Positions 40,438-48,916 of a stretch of 64,000 nucleotides of DNA are shown piece by piece. The DNA is taken from positions 62,001-126,000 of the forward strand of contig NZ_BAABJQ010000018.1 in NCBI RefSeq assembly GCF_039543385.1, in the 5' to 3' direction. How positions within the stretch are numbered: position 1 is the stretch's first letter; every line of letters begins with the position of its first letter. The stretch comes from Rugosimonospora acidiphila. GTDB lineage: Bacteria > Actinomycetota > Actinomycetes > Mycobacteriales > Micromonosporaceae. The position numbers were made by a program, and so were the translations under genes. Under the pieces are notes generated by a model. The model searched no databases. It was given only the letters and a program-made list of their open reading frames with translations, and was not told the origin of the DNA.

Positions 40438-41257
40438 GCGCCCCGACCGCCGCCGCCCGGGCCAGCGCCGCGTCGCGGTGCGGGCCGCTGCGGTAGTGCT
40501 CTGGGATCAGGGCCAGCGCGCGGCGCAGCAGCCGTGCCCACAGGGCCGCGGACAGGTCCGTGGTGGGCAGGCCGGGCAGCCCGTAGAGGCGGCGCGCCCA
40601 GGCCGGCAGCAGCGAGACCGACAGCGCCGCGACCCCGCCCAAGGCCAGCCGGACCGGGGTGAGCCCGAGCCGGTGCGGCAGCGGCGGCGCGGCCATGAAC
40701 AGCGCGGCGTCGGCGGAGTCCCGGGTCAGCCTGAGCTCCGGGCGCATCTGTTCGTAGTACCGGTCGACCTCGGCGGCCGTGCCGGGCACGGTCAGTGGAT
40801 CGAGCCCGACCAGCCGGGCGGCCTCGCGCTGCTCGGTGTAGTACCGGTCGATCTCCTCCCGGCTCAGCGCCATCCCGGCCCGGGTGGCGGTGGTCAGGAA
40901 CGACTCGACCTCGGTGACGTGCACCCAGCGCAGCAGGCGCGGTTCGTCGATCCGGAAGAAGTCGCCGGTTTCCGGGTCGATGCCGCGCAGCCGCTGGTGG
41001 ATCGCCCGTACCCGGCGGCCGGCGGCCTCCGCCTGCTCGGTGGTGCCGAAGATCACCGTCGTGACGTACTCGCTGGTCCGGCCGAGCCGGGCCCACGGGT
41101 CTTCGCGGAAATTGGAGTTCTGGATCACACCGGCCATCGCCAGCGGGTGTAGCGCCTGCAGGTAGAGCGCGCGGAAGCCGCCCAGGAGCAGGATCGGCTC
41201 GGCGTGCAGCCGCCAGCTCACCGAATCGGGGCCGAAGAGTCCCAGGTCGCCGGTCAT
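40430..41257 (-). CDS. MpaB-family (DUF2236) oxygenase
   Basis: A 275-residue protein of the DUF2236/MpaB family (latex-clearing-protein-like, heme-binding). Family blocks: FGPDSVSWRLHAEPILLLGGFRALYLQALHPLA (shortened here), VIQNSNFREDPWARLGRTSEYVTTVIFG, WVHVTEVESFL with its His, and a C-terminal helical region. Related proteins oxidise rubber or act in fungal mycophenolic-acid pathways; the actinobacterial substrate is unknown. The ATG gives the usual start; the frame extends 51 bases further. It is followed on the same strand by nothing, the MFS gene being convergent; the Fur gene lies 41 bases upstream on the same strand. Confidence 0.85.
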   Translation of the reverse strand: MTGDLGLFGPDSVSWRLHAEPILLLGGFRALYLQALHPLAMAGVIQNSNFREDPWARLGRTSEYVTTVIFGTTEQAEAAGRRVRAIHQRLRGIDPETGDFFRIDEPRLLRWVHVTEVESFLTTATRAGMALSREEIDRYYTEQREAARLVGLDPLTVPGTAAEVDRYYEQMRPELRLTRDSADAALFMAAPPLPHRLGLTPVRLALGGVAALSVSLLPAWARRLYGLPGLPTTDLSAALWARLLRRALALIPEHYRSGPHRDAALARAAAVGALS

Positions 41258-41297
41258 CGCCGGTACCGGCCGCGCGCGTCTGTGATCTGCACGCCCT

Positions 41298-41720
41298 CTA
41301 GTCTGCACGCCGCAGCCGCTGGCACCGGGGGCACAGTCCCCAGAAGGTCACCTCGGCCTCGTCCAGTTCGAAGCCGTGCGCGTTGGAGGGGTCGAGGCAG
41401 GGCGCCTCGCCGACCGCGCAGTCGACGTCGGCGATCTTGCCGCAGCCCCGGCAGACGATGTGGTGGTGATTGTCACCGGCCCGGGCCTCGTAGCGCGCCG
41501 GGGAGCCGGCCGGTTCGATCCGCCGGGCCAGCCCGGCCCGCGCCAGGGCGCCAAGAACGTCGTACACGGTCTGGACGGAGACGCCCGGAAGATGGGAACG
41601 TACCCGAGTGGTGATCTCATCAACCTCGGGGTGGCCACCATCGTTGAGAACTTCGAGCACTGCCAGCCGGGGTCGCGTGACCCGTAGGCCCCTGGTCCGC
41701 AGCTGATCCTCGCCGTTCAT
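41298..41720 (-). CDS. Fur family metalloregulator
   Basis: A 140-residue ferric-uptake-regulator-type repressor. Winged helix: TRPRLAVLEVLNDGGHPEVDEI with VSVQTVYDVLGALARAGLARRI; metal motifs: DNHHHIVCRGCGKIADVDC and the final CPRCQ. The HHHIVCRxCG pattern with two CxxC pairs fits peroxide-sensing or zinc/iron regulators; the subfamily cannot be fixed by eye. It is divergent from a DUF2231 membrane gene, and the gap holds an inverted repeat that could be its operator. ATG start. Confidence 0.9.
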   Translation of the reverse strand: MNGEDQLRTRGLRVTRPRLAVLEVLNDGGHPEVDEITTRVRSHLPGVSVQTVYDVLGALARAGLARRIEPAGSPARYEARAGDNHHHIVCRGCGKIADVDCAVGEAPCLDPSNAHGFELDEAEVTFWGLCPRCQRLRRAD

Positions 41721-41722
41721 GT

Positions 41723-41748
41723 TTCCATTGCACCACGGCAAGCTGGAA
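41723..41748. promoter_or_regulatory. Candidate Fur operator
   Basis: TTCCATTGC-N6-GCAA-gc-TGGAA, an interrupted inverted repeat, starts two bases upstream of the Fur start codon in the 76-base gap to the divergent DUF2231 gene. Autoregulation is inferred from position and symmetry only. Confidence 0.35.
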
Positions 41749-41796
41749 CGACTCAAGAAAAGCCTGATCGCTTGAACCGAACGAGATGATCCGGAC

Positions 41797-42276
41797 GTGT
41801 CTATGGGTGTGTTTGAGACCTTCTTCGGCTTACCGCTGCATCCCTTGGTGATACACGCGGCAGTGGTCTTCATTCCGCTGCTGATCGTGGCGGCTCTGGT
41901 CTATGTGCTGGTGCCCCAGCTACGGTCGCGGATCGCCTGGGCGGTGGTGATACTCGCGGTGATCGCACCGTTGAGCGCGCTGCTGTCCAAGTTGTCCGGC
42001 GACGCCTTCCGTGCCCGGCTGGCCCGGCGGCACCTCGCCTCGCCGGCGATCCTCAACAACATCGACGTGCACCGCCACTACGGCACGATCACGCTGTACG
42101 TGACGATCGCGCTCGGTGTGGTGGCGCTGGCCGCGGTGCTGGTACCGGAGATCCGCGAGCGCAACGTGTACCTGATCCCGCTGTGGGTGGTCACGATCGG
42201 GCTGGCCATCACGACCGGCTACTACGTCTTCCGCACCGGGGACACCGCCGCGCACATCGTCTGGCAGGGCTACTGA
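41797..42276 (+). CDS. DUF2231 membrane protein
   Basis: A 159-residue protein with four membrane segments and the family opening FFGLPLHPLVIHAAVVFIPLL, including the LHPxxIHxxVVFIP histidines seen across DUF2231 and suspected to bind heme or metal. Later segments are ILAVIAPLSALLSKLSG and TLYVTIALGVVALAAVLV. Divergent from a Fur regulator, which suggests metal- or redox-linked control. GTG start; an in-frame ATG lies 6 bases downstream. A strong hairpin terminator follows. Confidence 0.85.
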   Translation: MSMGVFETFFGLPLHPLVIHAAVVFIPLLIVAALVYVLVPQLRSRIAWAVVILAVIAPLSALLSKLSGDAFRARLARRHLASPAILNNIDVHRHYGTITLYVTIALGVVALAAVLVPEIRERNVYLIPLWVVTIGLAITTGYYVFRTGDTAAHIVWQGY

Positions 42277-42290
42277 CGCCGACGCTCTCC

Positions 42291-42326
42291 AACCACCGGC
42301 GCCGGCCCGAAGTGGCGCCGGTGGTT
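42291..42326. terminator. Bidirectional hairpin terminator
   Basis: A perfect 13-bp stem (aaccaccggcgcc / ggcgccggtggtt) with a 10-base loop lies 14 bases after the DUF2231 stop and 38 bases before the end of the convergent small membrane protein gene. cttg follows on the plus strand. Confidence 0.75.
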
Positions 42327-42364
42327 CTTGGGCGCGTCCCTGAGGGCGGCGCGGGTAGAGCCCG

Positions 42365-42688
42365 CTAGAACAGCGCCCGGCCGCACAGGATGAACAACAC
42401 GATCAGCAGCACGGCGCCGGCGACCATGCCGACGCCGTACGTGACTGTGCGGGCCTCTTTCTCGCGGGCGTCCAGCTGGTCGGCGTCCTGCGTGGGCAGC
42501 CGGCGGGGCGGCGGCGTCTGGATCAGCGTGCGCGGGCGCCACTCCGGTGGAGGGGGAGTCGTACGTGGTGGCCCGGCGTAGGTCGGCCGCGCCTCGCCGT
42601 CCGGGGTCCGGTCGCCGCCCGGCCCGCCCGCGCCGGCGGGGCCGGCGTCCGAGCCGGTGGGCCGGCGCCACTGCAGATCGTCGTTCAC
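42365..42688 (-). CDS. Small C-tail-anchored membrane protein, unknown
   Basis: A 107-residue protein: Pro/Gly/Arg-rich disordered N-terminal ~75 residues with TPPPPEWRPRTLIQTPPPRRLP, then one membrane segment at the C-terminus (VTYGVGMVAGAVLLIVLFILCG). I do not recognise a family. Divergent from a small acidic protein gene. Confidence 0.68.
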   Translation of the reverse strand: MNDDLQWRRPTGSDAGPAGAGGPGGDRTPDGEARPTYAGPPRTTPPPPEWRPRTLIQTPPPRRLPTQDADQLDAREKEARTVTYGVGMVAGAVLLIVLFILCGRALF

Positions 42689-42751
42689 GGGTGAACCCGC
42701 GGGCGGATGCCGGTCACGGACTGGACGCTATCAGTGGCTACGCTCAAGCGC

Positions 42752-42919
42752 ATGGAGAAGGAGCGGTACTCCTTTGATGGGGAGCGCGAGGTCGACTTGG
42801 AGGACGGCGAGCCGATGCTGCCCGAGCAGACCCGCGACGACACCGACCGTGGCTGGGGCGAGCACCACGAGAGCAACGACGACCGGCTGCTGGAGGACCG
42901 CCCGCCGCACTGGGACTAA
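42752..42919 (+). CDS. Small acidic hypothetical protein
   Basis: A 55-residue, very acidic, hydrophilic protein (MEKERYSFDGEREVDLEDGE ... ending DRPPHWD). Similar short proteins occur widely in actinobacteria as far as I recall, without a function. No membrane segment. The ATG is chosen because the conserved part begins there; a 45-base in-frame upstream extension starts with ATG as well. Confidence 0.62.
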   Translation: MEKERYSFDGEREVDLEDGEPMLPEQTRDDTDRGWGEHHESNDDRLLEDRPPHWD

Positions 42920-43035
42920 AGCGTTATCGCGTCGTACCCGAGCCCGGCTCTGGCGCCCGTGATCGAAGGCGGCCACAATACGTCGCGGGCTCAGCTCCGC
43001 ACCCATCCCTTTGACGGGCAGGCGGGAGGACGGCG

Positions 43036-44856
43036 ATGCCGGTTAGCGGCTCCGGGATCGAGGTCGGTTCGCATCACTCACCCGGCTGGTTCCGCAGAGC
43101 CGTCATCGGGCGGCGCTGGCTGGTGGTCTCCGCGGTGGCCAGCGCGGGCGTCCTGGTAGGGGCGGCCGCGTTCATCGGGGCGGGCGGCCAGCCGTCGGCC
43201 GCGACGACCGACGACTGCTCCGGCGACCCGGTCACCCTCACGGTGACCACCGCCCCGAACCTGTACCCGGTGCTCGACCGGCTCGCCCGGGACTGGACCG
43301 CGACCCGGCCCGCGCTGAACGGCCGGTGTCTGGCCGCCCGGGTCACCTCGAAGCAGCCCGACCAGGTCGCCGCCGCGCTGGGGCCAGACTGGGACGCCAC
43401 GCGCGACGGGGCCCGCCCCGACGTGTGGATCCCCGACTCCAGCCTGTGGCTGTCGGTGGCGGGCGGGCGCACGGAGGCGTCCGGCATGGTGCCGATGCAG
43501 CCGCCGAGCGTCGCCTCGTCCCCGGTGGTCCTCGCCGTGCGCGAGCCGTTGGCGCGGGCGCTGGGTTGGCCGGGGCGCACCCTCGACTGGAACGATGTGA
43601 TCGGCACGTTCATCGACGGCTGGGGAAAGGCGGGCCACCCGGAGTGGGCCTCGCTGCGGATCGGGATGGCCGACGCGACCACGTCGACCGCCGGGCTCGC
43701 CGCCGTCCTGACCATCCTGGACCGGGACGGCACCGGCGCCATCGACGATGATCAGCTGGTCCAGGCGCTGCGCTTCAGCCAGGCGCTCGGGGCGATCGAG
43801 CCGGATACCACCGGGTTCTTCGCGGCCCAGGCCGCGACGACGGCGAAGCCCGGCACCGCCGCCGGCCGGGACGCCGCGATCGCGGCCTTTCCGGCCCTGG
43901 AGAGCGACGTGGCCGCGTTCGACGAGGCCAACCCGGAGCAGTTTCTGGTACCGGTGTACCCCAGCCAGCCGGTCGTCGCGGACTGCCCGTACGCGGTGCT
44001 GTCGGCCTCCTGGGTAGGCGCGGACAAGCGCTCCGCCGCCGACCAGTTCCTGGCTTACCTCAACGGCAGCACCGCCGCCGACGCGCTGGGCGTCAGTGGC
44101 CTGCGCGGGCCGGACCACGGCGTGCGGGACTCGGCCGCGCTGCCGGCCGACGACGGATTCCCGACGACGTTCGACAACGTCCGCGTCGCCCCGGATCCGA
44201 CCACCCTCAAGCAGTTCCTCTCCGACTGGACCTCGATGCAGCGCCAGTCCAACATCCTGGTGGCGCTGGACACCTCCGGCTCGATGGCGGAATCGGTGCC
44301 GGGTACCTCGATGAGCCGGCTGGAGCTGATGCGGCAGACCGCGAGCACCGGGTTCGGCCTGCTGAATTCGCGCACCGACATCGGGCTGTGGGCCTTCTCC
44401 GGCCAGCGGGCCGGCGCGAACGAGTACCGGGAACTGGTGCCGTTCGGGCCGAGCATGGCCGAGGTCGACGGGACCAGCCGGCAGCAGGCGATGCTCCACG
44501 CACTGGGTGGCCTGCGGGCGCAGGCGCACACGCCGCTCTACGACACCATCTACGCGGCGTTCAAGGAGATGCAGACGCACTGGCAGGCCGACAGCGTCAA
44601 CGCGGTGGTGCTGATCACCGATGGCGGCAACGACCTGCCCAGCGGCATGACGCTCACGCAGCTGCTGGGCAAGCTCAAGAGCGAGCAGCGGGCCGACCGC
44701 CCGGTCCAGGTCATCGACATCGCCATCGGGCCGGACGCGGACGCCGACGCGCTGCGGCAGATCTCGGCGGCGACCGGCGGCCGGACCCTGGTGGCGAAGG
44801 ACCCGGCCAGCGCCGAGCAGACCCTGGTCCTGGCGTTCGCCGGCCGGCTGAGCTGA
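43036..44856 (+). CDS. Exported solute-binding/von Willebrand factor A domain protein
   Basis: A 606-residue envelope protein. One N-terminal membrane segment or uncleaved signal (about residues 25-48, WLVVSAVASAGVLVGAAAFIG). Residues ~60-390 are a periplasmic-binding-like domain (TLTVTTAPNLYPVLDRLARDW, PDVWIPDSSLW, VVLAVREPLARALGW). Residues ~405-605 are a VWA domain with MIDAS motif ALDTSGSMAES and the later DIGLWAFSG and VVLITDGGND. The combination binds a ligand and a metal-dependent protein partner outside the cell. Role unknown. No transporter genes are adjacent. Confidence 0.87.
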   Translation: MPVSGSGIEVGSHHSPGWFRRAVIGRRWLVVSAVASAGVLVGAAAFIGAGGQPSAATTDDCSGDPVTLTVTTAPNLYPVLDRLARDWTATRPALNGRCLAARVTSKQPDQVAAALGPDWDATRDGARPDVWIPDSSLWLSVAGGRTEASGMVPMQPPSVASSPVVLAVREPLARALGWPGRTLDWNDVIGTFIDGWGKAGHPEWASLRIGMADATTSTAGLAAVLTILDRDGTGAIDDDQLVQALRFSQALGAIEPDTTGFFAAQAATTAKPGTAAGRDAAIAAFPALESDVAAFDEANPEQFLVPVYPSQPVVADCPYAVLSASWVGADKRSAADQFLAYLNGSTAADALGVSGLRGPDHGVRDSAALPADDGFPTTFDNVRVAPDPTTLKQFLSDWTSMQRQSNILVALDTSGSMAESVPGTSMSRLELMRQTASTGFGLLNSRTDIGLWAFSGQRAGANEYRELVPFGPSMAEVDGTSRQQAMLHALGGLRAQAHTPLYDTIYAAFKEMQTHWQADSVNAVVLITDGGNDLPSGMTLTQLLGKLKSEQRADRPVQVIDIAIGPDADADALRQISAATGGRTLVAKDPASAEQTLVLAFAGRLS

Positions 44857-44873
44857 CCCGGGCCCGGGGCGCG

Positions 44874-45890
44874 TCAGAGGAGCAGGTTGACGTCCCCGAA
44901 CTCGTGCCAGAGGTACCCGGCCGCGATCGCCTCGGCGTAGCAGCGCCGTAGCAGCGCGGGCGTCGAGACCGCGGCCAGCAGGTCCAGGTGCGAGGCGCGC
45001 GGCTCGTGCAGTCCGGTCAGCAGCCCGTCCACCACGCGCACCCCGCGCTCGGGCGTGATCACCAGGTCGGTCCAGCCGCCGGCCGCGGCGACCGTCCCGG
45101 CCCCGCTGGCCGCGCTCTCCAGCGCCCGCACCGCCGTGGTGCCCACCGCTATGACCCGCCCGCCGGCGGCCCGTGCCTGGTTGACGGTCCGCGCGGTGGT
45201 CGCCGGCACGGTGAACCGCTCCGGGTACGGGCGCTCGTGCGCCTCGGGCGAGGCCACGCCGGTGTGCAGGAGGATCGGCGCGAAACCGACGCCGGCGCTG
45301 ACCAGCCGGGTCACCAGCCGATCCGAGAACGGCCGGGCCGCGCTGGGCATCTCGGCGCTGCCCGGCACCGTGGCGAAGACCGTCTGGTAGTACGGCAGCG
45401 GCCAGGGCCGCGGCACGTACCCGTACCGGATCGGCGCGCCGTAGCGTTGCAGCAGCGGCGGTACCGCGGCGTCCACCCGCCCGTACCACAGCCGGCCCCG
45501 GGAGTACTCCTCGTCCAGGGTCAGCGTCGCGCCGCCGGGCAGCGGGTACCGGTGCCCCGGCCCGCCCCCCGCGTGCGGCGCGGTGGCCTTTCCGGCGGCG
45601 GCGCGCAGCTCGACCAGCCAGCGGCCGTCGGGCAGCGCGGTCGAGAAGTGCACGGCCAGCGGTTCGCCGACCACCGGTACCGCGGCCGGCAGCGTACCGG
45701 AGGTGTTCACCACCAGCACGTCACCGGCGCGCAGCAGGCCGGGCAGGTCGGTGAAACCGTGGTGGCTGACCCGCCCGGTGGCGCGCTCGCCGACCAGCAG
45801 CCGCACCCCGTCCCGGGACAGTCCGCGCGCCTCCGGCGGCTCGTGCGCCTCCGACTCGGACGGCAGCGTGAACTCCACGACCGCGCTCAC
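44874..45890 (-). CDS. queA: QueA-family S-adenosylmethionine:tRNA ribosyltransferase-isomerase
   Basis: A 338-residue protein matching QueA in length and blocks: RLLVGERATGRVSHHGFTDLPGLLRAGDVLVVNTSGTLPA (abbreviated), HFSTALPDGRWLVELR, YYQTVFA...GSAEMPSAARPF, GVGFAPILLHTGVAS and TTAVRALESA. Classical QueA adds the epoxycyclopentane ring of queuosine from SAM; no other queuosine gene is in the window and many actinobacteria have only this orphan homologue, so the product is uncertain. GTG start in a 4-base overlap (gtga) with the SDR gene upstream, so the two are translationally coupled. Confidence 0.86.
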   Translation of the reverse strand: MSAVVEFTLPSESEAHEPPEARGLSRDGVRLLVGERATGRVSHHGFTDLPGLLRAGDVLVVNTSGTLPAAVPVVGEPLAVHFSTALPDGRWLVELRAAAGKATAPHAGGGPGHRYPLPGGATLTLDEEYSRGRLWYGRVDAAVPPLLQRYGAPIRYGYVPRPWPLPYYQTVFATVPGSAEMPSAARPFSDRLVTRLVSAGVGFAPILLHTGVASPEAHERPYPERFTVPATTARTVNQARAAGGRVIAVGTTAVRALESAASGAGTVAAAGGWTDLVITPERGVRVVDGLLTGLHEPRASHLDLLAAVSTPALLRRCYAEAIAAGYLWHEFGDVNLLL

Positions 45891-46561
45891 AGCCGCACCC
45901 GCCCCGACGGCGGCCGCTCGGCGAGCAGCTTGAGGAACGCCGGCACCACGGTCTCCGGCAGCGGGCGGTCGCTGATGTCCTCGCCCGGGAACGCCTCCTG
46001 ATGCATCCGGGTGCGCAGGTCGCCCGGGTCCACCGTCCACACCCGTACCGCCGGCTCCTCGACCGCGAGCACGCGACCGAGCTGCTCCACCGCGGCCTTG
46101 GCCGAGCCGTACCCGCCCCAGCCCGGGTACGGCTCGACGGCCGCGTCGGAGGTCACGTTGACGATGGTGCCGCCGCGCCCGCGCAGTGCGGGCAGGGCCA
46201 GTTGGGCCAGGGCCAGCGGACCGAACACGTTCACCTCGTACACCTCGCGCAGCACCGCGAGCGGGTATTCGGCTAGCGCCGGGAGCGGGGTGGGCCCGAG
46301 GATGCCGGCGTTGTTGATCAGGAGATCGGGGCCGCCGGCCCGGGTGGCCGCCTCGACCAGGGCGGCCCGGTGCCCGGGGTCGGTCACGTCGCCGGCGATC
46401 ACGGCGGGTTGGCCGGGCAGCCCCCACGCCGCCTCGGCGAGCGCCTCGCCGTCGCGGGCGTCGATGACCAGTCGCCAGCCCTCCCGGGCCAGACCGGCGG
46501 CGAGCGCGAGGCCGAGCCCGCGCGACGCGCCAGTGATGATCGCGATTCGCTCGTTATCCAT
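45887..46561 (-). CDS. Short-chain dehydrogenase coupled to queA
   Basis: A 224-residue SDR: IAIITGASRGLGLALAAGLA (cofactor loop), INNAGILGPTP, the catalytic Ser in VNVTSDAAVEP and Tyr/Lys in GYGSAKAAVEQLG. VIDARDGEAL after the second strand does not clearly choose NAD or NADP. The ATG at MDNERIAI was chosen; the frame extends 36 bases. Its stop overlaps the queA start. Substrate unknown. Confidence 0.87.
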   Translation of the reverse strand: MDNERIAIITGASRGLGLALAAGLAREGWRLVIDARDGEALAEAAWGLPGQPAVIAGDVTDPGHRAALVEAATRAGGPDLLINNAGILGPTPLPALAEYPLAVLREVYEVNVFGPLALAQLALPALRGRGGTIVNVTSDAAVEPYPGWGGYGSAKAAVEQLGRVLAVEEPAVRVWTVDPGDLRTRMHQEAFPGEDISDRPLPETVVPAFLKLLAERPPSGRVRL

Positions 46562-46684
46562 GAATTCGACGCTAGGTGCGGCCCCCGCTGCCGGCATCGG
46601 GCCGGCGACCCGGCGCGGGGTACGACGATGGTCTTAGGACTTCGGCCGGATGCCGGCGAACGCGCTGCTGGGTACCGTTGCGGC

Positions 46685-47839
46685 ATGGGTGGGTGCGACC
46701 GGGACGAGCTGCGCGAGGTGAGCGCGGCGGTGCTCGCGGTGACTTCGCACCTGTCCGTCCGCGAGGTGCTGCAGACCATCCTGACCTCTGCGCGGCGGCT
46801 GCTCGACGCGCGGTACGCGGCCCTGGGCGTGCCCGATGGCAACGGCTCCTTCGCCGAGTTCCTCGCCGACGGCGTCAGCGACGAGCAGTGGCGGGCGATC
46901 GGCCCGCTGCCGCGCCAGCACGGCCTGCTCGGCGTCATGCTGCGCGACCCGAACCCGGTGCGGCTGGCCAACATCCGGGAGCATCCGCGGTTCGGCTGGT
47001 GGCCGGACGCGCATCCGGTGCTGACCGACTTCCTCGGCATGCCGATCGTGGACGGTGAGGAGATCCTGGGCGAGCTGTTCCTGGCCAACAAGCGCACGCC
47101 CGGCGGATTCACGGCGCAGGACGAGGAGTTGCTGCGACTGCTCGCCGCGCACGCGGCCATCGCGCTGGTCAACGCCCGGCTCTACGAGCGCAGCCGGGAG
47201 CTGTCCATTGTGGAGGAACGTAACCGGATCGCCCGGGAGCTGCACGACGCGGTGAGCCAGAAGCTGTTCAGCCTGCGGCTGACCGCGGCGGCCGCCGCCA
47301 CGCTGGCCACCCACGACCCGTCCCGGGTCGCCGGCGAACTGGACACGGTGCGCCGGCTGGCCGCCGAGGCGGCCGACGAACTGCGCGCCATAGTGGTCGG
47401 GCTGCACCCAGCCGACCTGGCCGGCGACGGGCTGGACGCGGCCCTGCGCAAGCAGGTCGAGCTGCTGGACCGGGTGCATCCGGTGGCGATGAGCTTCGCC
47501 TGCGACGAGGTGCCGCGGCTGAGCCCGGCGCGCGAGCGGGCCGCGTACCGGATCGCGCAGGAGGCGCTGCACAACGCGCTGCGGCACGGCCGCCCGTCCC
47601 GGGTCCAGGTGCGGCTGTCGGGCCGGGGCGGCTCGGTGCTGCTGGAGATCAGCGACGACGGGCGGGGCTTCGAGCCGACCGGGGTCGGCGCGTCCGGCCG
47701 GCTCGGCCTGGCGTCGATGCGGGAGCGGGCCCGGGCGGTCGGGGGCCGGCTCGACGTGCGATCGGCGGCCGGCGCCGGGACGACGGTGCGGCTGTCGATT
47801 CCGGCTCCCGACGGGGCGGACGGGACGGCGGGGCAGTGA
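46685..47839 (+). CDS. GAF-domain sensor histidine kinase (NarL-pair type)
   Basis: A 384-residue cytoplasmic kinase. Residues ~25-170 form a GAF domain (VLQTILTSARRLLDARYAALGV ... ILGELFLANKRTPGGFTAQDEELLRLLAAHAA). The HisKA_3 phospho-acceptor is in EERNRIARELHDAVSQKLFSL and the ATPase has NALRHGRPSRVQV, DDGRGFEP and GLASMRERA. The GAF belongs to the DevS-like type by sequence pattern, but no heme-ligand call is made. Its stop overlaps the response-regulator start (gtga). Confidence 0.92.
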   Translation: MGGCDRDELREVSAAVLAVTSHLSVREVLQTILTSARRLLDARYAALGVPDGNGSFAEFLADGVSDEQWRAIGPLPRQHGLLGVMLRDPNPVRLANIREHPRFGWWPDAHPVLTDFLGMPIVDGEEILGELFLANKRTPGGFTAQDEELLRLLAAHAAIALVNARLYERSRELSIVEERNRIARELHDAVSQKLFSLRLTAAAAATLATHDPSRVAGELDTVRRLAAEAADELRAIVVGLHPADLAGDGLDAALRKQVELLDRVHPVAMSFACDEVPRLSPARERAAYRIAQEALHNALRHGRPSRVQVRLSGRGGSVLLEISDDGRGFEPTGVGASGRLGLASMRERARAVGGRLDVRSAAGAGTTVRLSIPAPDGADGTAGQ

Positions 47840-48471
47840 CCGAGCAGATCCGGGTACTGGTGGTGGACGATCACCCGGTCGTCCGCCAGGGACTGCGTAC
47901 CTTCCTGGACGTGCAGGGCGACCTCACGGTGGTCGGCGAGGCCGCCGACGGCGCGGGCTGCGTGGCCGCCGCCGTCGAGCTGGACCCCGACGTGATCCTG
48001 CTCGACCTGCGGATGCCGGACAGCGACGGGGTGGACGCGCTGCGCGGGCTGCGCGAGCGGGGGGTGCGGGCCAGGGTACTGGTGATCACGAGCTTCCCGG
48101 AGGCGGCGACGGTACTGCCGGCCGTGCGGGCCGGTGCCGCCGGGTACGTGTACAAGGATGTCGATCCGCCCGCGCTGGTGGCGGCGATCCGCGCCGTCCA
48201 CGCGGGCCACGTGCTGCTGCATCCGGAGGTCGCCCGGCTGCTCGCGACCGGGCGAGAGCACTCGGGCGACCGGCGGCTGACCGCCCGGGAACGGGACGTG
48301 CTCGCCGAGATCGCCCGTGGTCGATCAAACCGGGAGATCGCCCGCGGGCTGGGCCTGTCCGAGAAGACGGTGAAGACGCATGTCAGCTCGGTGCTCGCCA
48401 AGCTCGGCGTGCAGGACCGCACCCAGGCCGCGCTGTACGCGGTGCGCACCGGGCTGGTGAACGCCGACTGA
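47836..48471 (+). CDS. NarL/LuxR-family response regulator
   Basis: A 211-residue regulator paired with the upstream kinase. Receiver domain: LVVDDHPVVRQGLRTFL, phospho-Asp in DVILLDLRMPDSDGVD, Lys in GYVYKDVDPPAL. LuxR HTH: LTARERDVLAEIARGRSNREIARGLGLSEKTVKTHVSSVLAKL (family block). Binds DNA when phosphorylated; targets unknown. GTG start coupled to the kinase stop. Confidence 0.93.
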   Translation: MTEQIRVLVVDDHPVVRQGLRTFLDVQGDLTVVGEAADGAGCVAAAVELDPDVILLDLRMPDSDGVDALRGLRERGVRARVLVITSFPEAATVLPAVRAGAAGYVYKDVDPPALVAAIRAVHAGHVLLHPEVARLLATGREHSGDRRLTARERDVLAEIARGRSNREIARGLGLSEKTVKTHVSSVLAKLGVQDRTQAALYAVRTGLVNAD

Positions 48472-48489
48472 CCCGGCGCCGGGCCGGGT
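48471..48489. terminator. Short hairpin after the two-component pair
   Basis: acccggc-gccgg-gccgggt forms a 7-bp stem immediately at the stop codon of the response regulator, facing the convergent FmdB gene 26 bases on. It is modest in strength. Confidence 0.4.
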
Positions 48490-48514
48490 CAGTCGATTCG
48501 ATCGGGTGGTCGGG

Positions 48515-48835
48515 TCAGCTCGTGGCGGCCGGGGCCGAGGCGGCCGGCTTGGCGCTCGACTCGCTCTTCGTCTCCGACTTGGTCTCGCTCTTCGACTCGG
48601 ACTTCGCCGGGCTGTCCTTGCTCGCGCCGTTCTTCGCGGCGGTCGAGCCGGACGAGCTGTCCCGGGAGTCCGTGCGGTAGAAGCCGGGGCCCTTGAACAC
48701 GACGCCGACCGACGAGAACACCTTGCGCAGCCGACCCTCGCATACCGGGCACTCGGTCAGGGGCTCGTCGCTGAACGACTGCACCGCTTCGAGCTGGTGC
48801 CCGCACGCGGTACATGCGTACTGGTAAGTCGGCAC
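48515..48835 (-). CDS. FmdB-family zinc-ribbon protein
   Basis: A 106-residue protein. The first ~50 residues are the FmdB zinc ribbon: TYQYACTACGHQLEAVQSF then LTECPVCEGRLRKVFSSVGVVF with two CxxC pairs and KGPGFYRTDS. The rest is a Lys/Ser/Glu repeat tail (SESKSETKSETKSE). The family is named for formamidase regulation but is generally of unknown role. GTG start with AGGAGG 5 bases upstream. It lies next to 5-formyl-THF cyclo-ligase, a common actinobacterial neighbour. Confidence 0.88.
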   Translation of the reverse strand: MPTYQYACTACGHQLEAVQSFSDEPLTECPVCEGRLRKVFSSVGVVFKGPGFYRTDSRDSSSGSTAAKNGASKDSPAKSESKSETKSETKSESSAKPAASAPAATS

Positions 48836-48916
48836 GTCATCCTCCTGGCACTCACATACTTCGAGTGCCAATGGTGCGTCATCGGACGCCGTTCGTCCAG
48901 TCGGGCGAGCGTCACG

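Noticed and set aside
43078..45489. 803-codon open frame on the minus strand
   Set aside because: Antisense to the SBP/VWA protein over most of its length and out of frame with queA; composition is that of a GC-rich shadow.
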